NCBI RefSeq assembly: GCF_000147815.2
Contig: NC_015957.1
Span: 8,494,001-8,558,000, forward strand
From: Streptomyces violaceusniger Tu 4113
GTDB taxonomy: Bacteria; Actinomycetota; Actinomycetes; Streptomycetales; Streptomycetaceae
Direction of reading: 5' to 3'
DNA length: 64,000 bases
Position numbers and translations under genes: made by a program. Positions 59,569-64,000 of the stretch are shown piece by piece. Numbering within the stretch: position 1 is the first letter of the stretch; each line of letters begins with the position of its first letter. The notes below the pieces were generated by a model. It saw only the letters and a program-made list of their open reading frames with translations, searched no databases and was not told the DNA's origin.

Positions 59569-59952
59569 TCAGGAATGCATGGCCGCTCGGTCGGACTCGC
59601 TGCGCAGGACGCAGAATTCGTTGCCTTCGGGATCAGCGAGGATTGCCCAGCCCGAACCATCCGGATTCCGGTGGTCGGCGACAAAGGTGGCACCGAGGCC
59701 CAGCAGCCGGTCCACCTCCTGATCGCGCGAGGTCTCGGGGCGCAAACACAGATGGATCCGGTTCTTGATCGTCTTAGCCTCGGGCACCTGGTTGAAGTGC
59801 AGCACCGGGCCCTCCGCCAGCAGCACCTGAGTCTCCCGTTCACCCGGTCTGTCCTCCGGATGCAGCGGTCGGCCTGTCACCTTGCTCCAGAACCGAGCCA
59901 GCTCATAGGCATCCGCACAGTCGATCGCCACGTTCTGCACCACCGAGACCAT
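59569..59952 (-). CDS. VOC/glyoxalase-superfamily protein
   Basis: The protein is 127 residues with the two-repeat VOC fold: VAIDCADAYELARFWSKVTGRPL and the later NRIHLCLRPETSRDQEVDRLLGLGA and DPEGNEFCVLRS. The metal-ligand positions (D, H and E) are partly conserved. Actinobacterial members act in small-molecule detoxification or as antibiotic-binding proteins; the substrate is unknown. Confidence 0.85.
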   Translation of the reverse strand: MVSVVQNVAIDCADAYELARFWSKVTGRPLHPEDRPGERETQVLLAEGPVLHFNQVPEAKTIKNRIHLCLRPETSRDQEVDRLLGLGATFVADHRNPDGSGWAILADPEGNEFCVLRSESDRAAMHS

Positions 59953-60012
59953 GTGCGCGAGCTTTCCTGATCTCCACGCCGGACGCCACCGAGTTGCGTA
60001 CTCGTTGCACGG

Positions 60013-60690
60013 TCATTCCTCCGCGTCGCGGACCAGGAGTGCGATCTGTACCCGGTTCTCGACCGCCAGCTTGGCGAACAGGCTGCTCGTGTGGGCCTTG
60101 ACGGTCGCGACACTGATGTGCAGCCGCTGGGCGATCTCCGGGTTGCCCAGTCCGTCCGCGATGGCCCGAGCGGTTTCGCGTTCGCGTTCGGTCAGGGCCG
60201 ACAGCTGTTTCCGCGCGGCTTCGCGGGATGAGCGGCGAGCGTGGGCGGACTGCGGCCCGGTTGCCGCGGCGATCACCCGTGCCGTGGCCGCCGGAGACAG
60301 CACGGGGTTGCCGTCCGCGACGGTCCGCACCGCGTCGAGGATCTGCGGCGGTTGGGTGTCCTTGAGGACGAACCCGAGTGCTCCGGCGCGCAGGGCGCCG
60401 AGCACGAGATCGTCGGAGTCGAAGGTGGTCAGCATGAGCACCCGTGGCGCCGGCCGCCGGGTGAGGAGTTCCCGGGTCGTGCTGAGACCGTCGCGGCCGG
60501 GCATCCGCACGTCCATCAGCACGACGTCCGGCCGCTGCTCCTCCACCACGGCGATCGCCGCGTCCCCGTCGGCCGCCTCCGCGACGACGGTCAGGTCCGG
60601 TTCGCCGTCGATGACGAGGCGCAGCGCCATGCGCACCAGTTGTTCGTCGTCAACGACGACGACACGCACCGGTTCCCGCTCGCTGTCCAC
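60013..60690 (-). CDS. NarL/FixJ-family response regulator
   Basis: The protein is 225 residues from GTG 60690. The receiver domain has D14-D15, phospho-acceptor D60 (LMDVRMPGRDG) and K109 (FVLKDTQPP). The C-terminal LuxR-type HTH is SALTERERETARAIADGLGNPEIAQRLHISVATVKAHTSSL split over residues 163-203. It begins directly after the kinase stop (TGAGTG), so the pair is translated together. This is the actinobacterial NarL-type two-component class, often controlling secondary metabolism or antibiotic response. Confidence 0.93.
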   Translation of the reverse strand: MDSEREPVRVVVVDDEQLVRMALRLVIDGEPDLTVVAEAADGDAAIAVVEEQRPDVVLMDVRMPGRDGLSTTRELLTRRPAPRVLMLTTFDSDDLVLGALRAGALGFVLKDTQPPQILDAVRTVADGNPVLSPAATARVIAAATGPQSAHARRSSREAARKQLSALTERERETARAIADGLGNPEIAQRLHISVATVKAHTSSLFAKLAVENRVQIALLVRDAEE

Positions 60691-61872
60691 TCATGTTCTC
60701 TTTTCGTGGGTGGGGTGTGGCCAGGGTAGTTGTGCGGTGAGGAGATATCCGTTGCCGGCTGTGCGGTGGTGGTTGAGTTTTCCGCCGGCCAGGTCGATGC
60801 GTTCGGTCAGACCGAGCAGGCCGAATCCCGATGCCGGCGGCTGTGCGGTGGCCCTGGTGGCCGCGGAGTTGTGCACGCTGACGTTGAGCGTGCCGCCCGC
60901 TCTTCCTTCGAGGGCGATGCGTACGGAGGCGCCGGGGGCGTGTTTGGCGGCGTTGGTCAGTCCTTCTTGGACGATCCGGTAGCAGGTGCGTCCGACGACG
61001 TCGGACGGAACGCCCGCCACGGTGGTGGTGAGCGTGACGTCCAGTCCCGAGGTGCGGGCGTCGGCCACCAGGTCGGGGATTCGGTCGAGGGAGGGTTGTG
61101 GCGGTTCCGGGCGGCCCGGGTCGGCCCGGAGCACACCGAGGACGTCCCGTAGTTCTTCCAGCGCTTGGTGGGAGCCGTCGGCGATGCCGCGGACCAGCAC
61201 ACGGTTCTCCTCGGCGGTGAGGTCGCCGCGGTGGCCCAGCACTCCGGCCTGCATGGCGACCAGGGAGATCCGGTGCGCGAGCACGTCATGCATCTCGCGG
61301 GCGATCCGGTTGCGTTCCAGGGCCCGCGCCTGCGCCGCCCGCGCGGTCTGTTCCCGTTCCGCGCTCTCCGCCCGGTCCCGCAAGGACCACACTTCGACAC
61401 GGCGCGCGCCGACGGCCATGCCCACGGCCACCGCGATGCCCGCGATCAGCGCCGGGAAGGTGAGTTGGAGCCACCACGAGTCGGATGTGCGCTGGACCGG
61501 GTAGAGCCCGCCGGAGAACTGTGACGCGGTCACGAAGGCCAGCCCGACGACCCCGCTCTCCACCGGACGGCGACGAGTGGAGATCGAAACCAGCGCCAGG
61601 AACGCGGCGCCGGAGGCGAGTGCCGACGCGGTCGAGGCGATCGCGACCGCCATGGCGACGGCGAGCGGGAACCGCCGCCGCCACACCAGCGCCGTCAGGC
61701 AGCCGAGAGCCACCAGCGGATCACCGATGAGGAACCACGAGCCCGTTTCGCCCGTCTGCCCCCGCAGCAGCACACCCATGGAGAGCCAGATCGGTATGCC
61801 CGCTGCCGCTGCCGCCGCCAGCCGCCAGGTCTGCTGCCACCACCCGAGCCGTGGCGCGACGTCCGTATTCAC
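60691..61872 (-). CDS. HisKA_3 sensor histidine kinase
   Basis: The protein is 393 residues. About five N-terminal helices (residues 18-155) form the membrane sensor. The HisKA_3 motif is IAREMHDVLAHRISL with phospho-acceptor H195, and the ATPase has RIVQEGLTNAAKHAPG and GFGLLGLTERI. It phosphorylates the regulator at 60013-60690, immediately downstream. The sensor loops are short, as in kinases that detect membrane or envelope signals. Confidence 0.93.
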   Translation of the reverse strand: MNTDVAPRLGWWQQTWRLAAAAAAGIPIWLSMGVLLRGQTGETGSWFLIGDPLVALGCLTALVWRRRFPLAVAMAVAIASTASALASGAAFLALVSISTRRRPVESGVVGLAFVTASQFSGGLYPVQRTSDSWWLQLTFPALIAGIAVAVGMAVGARRVEVWSLRDRAESAEREQTARAAQARALERNRIAREMHDVLAHRISLVAMQAGVLGHRGDLTAEENRVLVRGIADGSHQALEELRDVLGVLRADPGRPEPPQPSLDRIPDLVADARTSGLDVTLTTTVAGVPSDVVGRTCYRIVQEGLTNAAKHAPGASVRIALEGRAGGTLNVSVHNSAATRATAQPPASGFGLLGLTERIDLAGGKLNHHRTAGNGYLLTAQLPWPHPTHEKRT

Positions 61873-62061
61873 CTGGTCATTATCGCGAGACCGTGCGGCC
61901 GGTGAATCAGACCAGAGGTGGGGGCGACCTCGACCAGAGTCGAATCACCACCTCGCCTGTGGTCGCAGACGGTTCGAGCCGCTGGGCCGATGTGCCGACT
62001 GCGCCGCCCGAACAGACTCGTTCATGTGCCGAGACAACCGGACACGAGACGGAGAAACGCG

Positions 62062-62334
62062 ATGCGCAGGGGTGGCTATGTGGCCCTTGAGGCGGCCGGG
62101 TTGGTGATCACAGCCCTGGCCGCCCAGACGGTGATCCGCGGTGTGCTCGACCGCTCCGAGGTGCTGTGGGGCATCCTCAACTGGGTCCCTGGGGGCCTTA
62201 CCGGCCAGCTGATCGCCCTCGGATGCATCGCGCTCGTCGGAATGGTGGCCGGTGGCTGGGCGCACACCCGCCAGAGACCGAACATCGGGCGGGCCGGTGA
62301 TTCCGCGGGAAGCCGCGGCCGAGGAAAGCTCTGA
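62062..62334 (+). CDS. Small two-helix membrane protein
   Basis: The protein is 90 residues from ATG 62062 (GGAGAAACG upstream). Two hydrophobic helices (ALEAAGLVITALAAQTVI and LTGQLIALGCIALVGMVAGGWA) are joined by a short loop with VLDRSEVLW. The C-terminus is basic and Gly-rich. No family is recognised. It is divergent from the kinase gene and could be a target or accessory of that system. Confidence 0.7.
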   Translation: MRRGGYVALEAAGLVITALAAQTVIRGVLDRSEVLWGILNWVPGGLTGQLIALGCIALVGMVAGGWAHTRQRPNIGRAGDSAGSRGRGKL

Positions 62335-62409
62335 CGGTATCCGGGACGCCCCGGCTCGCCCCTGCGGCATGTGAATGGCCGCGGCAGGGCCGTACCAAGC
62401 CCGCCCGTT

Positions 62410-62512
62410 CCGGCGCCCGTGTGCGTCTCGTGCACCCCACCCGCCCCGTATACCCCACACACCCACACACCCCGTGCGCCCTGTGTGCCCCATGCACCCC
62501 GTGCGCCCCCTC
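62410..62512. repeat. CCCCGTGCGCCC/CACACCCC low-complexity tract
   Basis: Degenerate units (CCCCGTGCGCCC, CCCCACACACCC, CTGTGTGCCCC) fill most of the gap before the secreted hydrolase. No gene is seen here. Confidence 0.6.
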
Positions 62513-62526
62513 AGGAGGACCTTCAC

Positions 62527-64000
62527 ATGCGCAGAACCCTGCCCCTCGCCCTCGCCACCACCGCGGTGGTGGCATCCGCAATGGCGGCGACCGCGATCCC
62601 GGGAGCATCAGTGGCGACGGCGACGCCGGACACCGTGCGGTGGGGCCCATGCTCGGAGAAGGCCGCCTCATCCCGCCTGGAGAAGGCCGCCTCATCCCGC
62701 CTCGAATGCGCGACGCTCGAAGTCCCGCTGGACTACCGGGATCCGGACGGCCGGCAGATCGAGATCGCGATCTCCCGGCTGGCGAGCGAGAAACCGTCGC
62801 AGCGCCGCGGCGTACTGCTGACCAATCCAGGCGGCCCCGGCATCACGGGACTGGGCTACCCGGCCGCTCTCGCTGCCTCAGGGCTGCCGCGGAAGGTGCT
62901 GGACTCCTATGACGTGATCGGCTTCGACCCGCGCGGCGTCGGCCGCAGCACGCCGGTGACCTGCGATCTGACGCCGGAACAGCAGGAACGCGGCAACCTC
63001 CCGCCGTACGCGCACACCGCGGCCGATGTCACGCGGGAGGCGGGGAACGCGCGGACCATCGCCGAGAAGTGCGCCACCTCCCGGACGGCGTGGATGCACC
63101 CGTACCTCACCACCGCGAACACCGCGCGCGACATGGACCGGATCCGCGCGGCGCTGGGCCAGCCGAAGCTCTCGTACCTCGGCGCCTCCTACGGCACCTA
63201 CCTCGGTGCGGTGTACACGACGATGTTCCCGGGGCGCAGCGACCGGATCGTGCTCGACAGCAACCTGGGCCCCGGCGGTTACGACGTCACGGCCACGCGG
63301 CTGTTCGCCCGCGGGCTGGACGACCGGTTCCCGGACTTCGCGGCGTTCGTGGCCGCGCACCCCGAATATGGTCTGGGCACCACACCGGAGCAGGTGACCG
63401 CGAAATTCTTCGACCTCGCGAAGCGGTTGGAGACGAAACCGGTCCAGGGCTACGACGGGACGTTGTTCCGCGGGATCACGTTCGACGCCCTCTACAGCGA
63501 TGCGAACATGCCCCAGTTGGCCAAGACCTGGCAGACGCTCGACACGGACCGGCCGACGCCGCCCAACCCGCCGTTGCCGAACATGGAAAACTTCATGTCC
63601 GCCCGCTTCTCGGTGATATGCGGCGACAATCGCTGGCCGGAAACGGTCCGGGAGTACCAGCGGAATGTCGCCGTCGACCGGCTGAGGCATCCGATGCTGG
63701 GCGGATCCTCGGCCGGCATCGGACCGTGCGCGTTCTGGCCGGACAAGCGGGTCGAGCCGCCGGTGCGCATCGGTGACCGGGGCCCGTCGAACGTGCTCAT
63801 GGTGCAGAACGAGCGCGACCCGGGGACCCCGCTGGTCGGCGCCCAGAAGCTGCGGCGGGCATTCGGGAAGCGGGCCACGATGGTGACGGCCGACCAGGGC
63901 GGACACGGCGTCTATCCGTTCGGCCCCAACACGTGCGCGAAGGACGCGGTGACGGCATTCCTGACCACCGGGCAGCGCCCGACGCAGGACCTCGCCTGCG
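62527..64000 (+). CDS. Secreted tripeptidyl-aminopeptidase-like alpha/beta hydrolase (partial)
   Basis: The ATG at 62527 (AGGAGG 6 bp upstream) starts a frame that stays open to the window end, giving about 491 residues. A signal peptide (LPLALATTAVVASAMAATAIPGASVATA) is followed by WGPCSEKAASSRLEKAASSRL, where EKAASSRL is an exact in-frame duplication. The hydrolase core shows TNPGGPGITG, the nucleophile elbow GASYGTYLG and VLDSNLGPGG. This is the Streptomyces SlpD/SlpE-like family that removes N-terminal tripeptides from extracellular proteins. The catalytic His (DQGGHGVYPFGP) is still inside the window. Confidence 0.92.
   Translation, partial: MRRTLPLALATTAVVASAMAATAIPGASVATATPDTVRWGPCSEKAASSRLEKAASSRLECATLEVPLDYRDPDGRQIEIAISRLASEKPSQRRGVLLTNPGGPGITGLGYPAALAASGLPRKVLDSYDVIGFDPRGVGRSTPVTCDLTPEQQERGNLPPYAHTAADVTREAGNARTIAEKCATSRTAWMHPYLTTANTARDMDRIRAALGQPKLSYLGASYGTYLGAVYTTMFPGRSDRIVLDSNLGPGGYDVTATRLFARGLDDRFPDFAAFVAAHPEYGLGTTPEQVTAKFFDLAKRLETKPVQGYDGTLFRGITFDALYSDANMPQLAKTWQTLDTDRPTPPNPPLPNMENFMSARFSVICGDNRWPETVREYQRNVAVDRLRHPMLGGSSAGIGPCAFWPDKRVEPPVRIGDRGPSNVLMVQNERDPGTPLVGAQKLRRAFGKRATMVTADQGGHGVYPFGPNTCAKDAVTAFLTTGQRPTQDLAC

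Overview
This 64 kb window is actinobacterial chromosome, almost certainly Streptomyces. GC is very high, and third codon positions are nearly always G or C. GTG and TTG starts are common, there are many GNAT/TetR/XRE/MarR genes, and the clpP3-clpP4-popR, RsrR and bldA (TTA codon) signatures are typical of the genus. I saw no rRNA, tRNA, CRISPR array or replication origin. The first gene (minus strand, 1-567) and the last gene (plus strand, from 62527) run off the window.

Layout. 1-5.5 kb: a lipoprotein, a PAP2 membrane phosphatase, a BAHD-like acyltransferase broken by two single-base frameshifts, and a response regulator with a soluble kinase. 5.6-8.3 kb: a complete cytochrome P450 / [3Fe-4S] ferredoxin / ferredoxin reductase chain. 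8.3-10.5 kb: a degenerate repeat block, then a Thr-codon leader peptide and terminator hairpin in front of an N-terminally truncated threonyl-tRNA synthetase paralogue, which ends inside a 23-bp-period hairpin repeat. 10.5-19.2 kb: a serine hydrolase, GNATs, an XRE-cupin regulator, two related helical proteins, a DHA2 transporter with a C-terminal MarR-like domain, a peptidoglycan-binding protein and a HAD hydrolase. 19.2-21.2 kb: a 210-bp tandem repeat and a GDT1/TMEM165 cation transporter behind a yybP-ykoY-type (Mn2+) riboswitch. 21.3-32.7 kb: mostly envelope and secreted functions: HNH nuclease, PhoD-like phosphatase, FAD protein, DoxX, DedA, lytic transglycosylase, a RICIN/beta-helix protein and a MASE1 protein.

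33.2-35.7 kb is an arsenic island: arsI is divergent from arsR-acr3-arsC, with a perfect ArsR-type operator between them. 35.8-40.6 kb: a Tat-exported berberine-bridge-like oxidase, popR convergent with clpP3-clpP4 (ClpP4 lacks the catalytic His), and a membrane Mrr-like nuclease. 40.9-48 kb holds redox and stress modules, each a regulator beside an oxidoreductase: LysR/SDR, RsrR/NmrA with two operators, nitroreductase/AzoR/MarR, then an HD hydrolase and a RibD-like reductase. 48-50.8 kb is a little-understood divergon: an XRE-TPR regulator with an internal twin-Arg segment opposite a chain of small Cys-rich and membrane peptides, with TTA codons on both sides. 51-62 kb has more regulator/oxidoreductase pairs with clear palindromic operators, a low-GC SDR beside a 544-bp internally deleted IS481-type element with a 6-bp target duplication, and a NarL-type two-component system. 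The window closes with a secreted tripeptidyl-aminopeptidase-like hydrolase.

The main candidates for new biology are the Thr leader/attenuator with the short ThrRS, the 48-50.8 kb TTA-containing divergon, the MFS-MarR fusion and the ClpP3/ClpP4 pair with one apparently inactive subunit.
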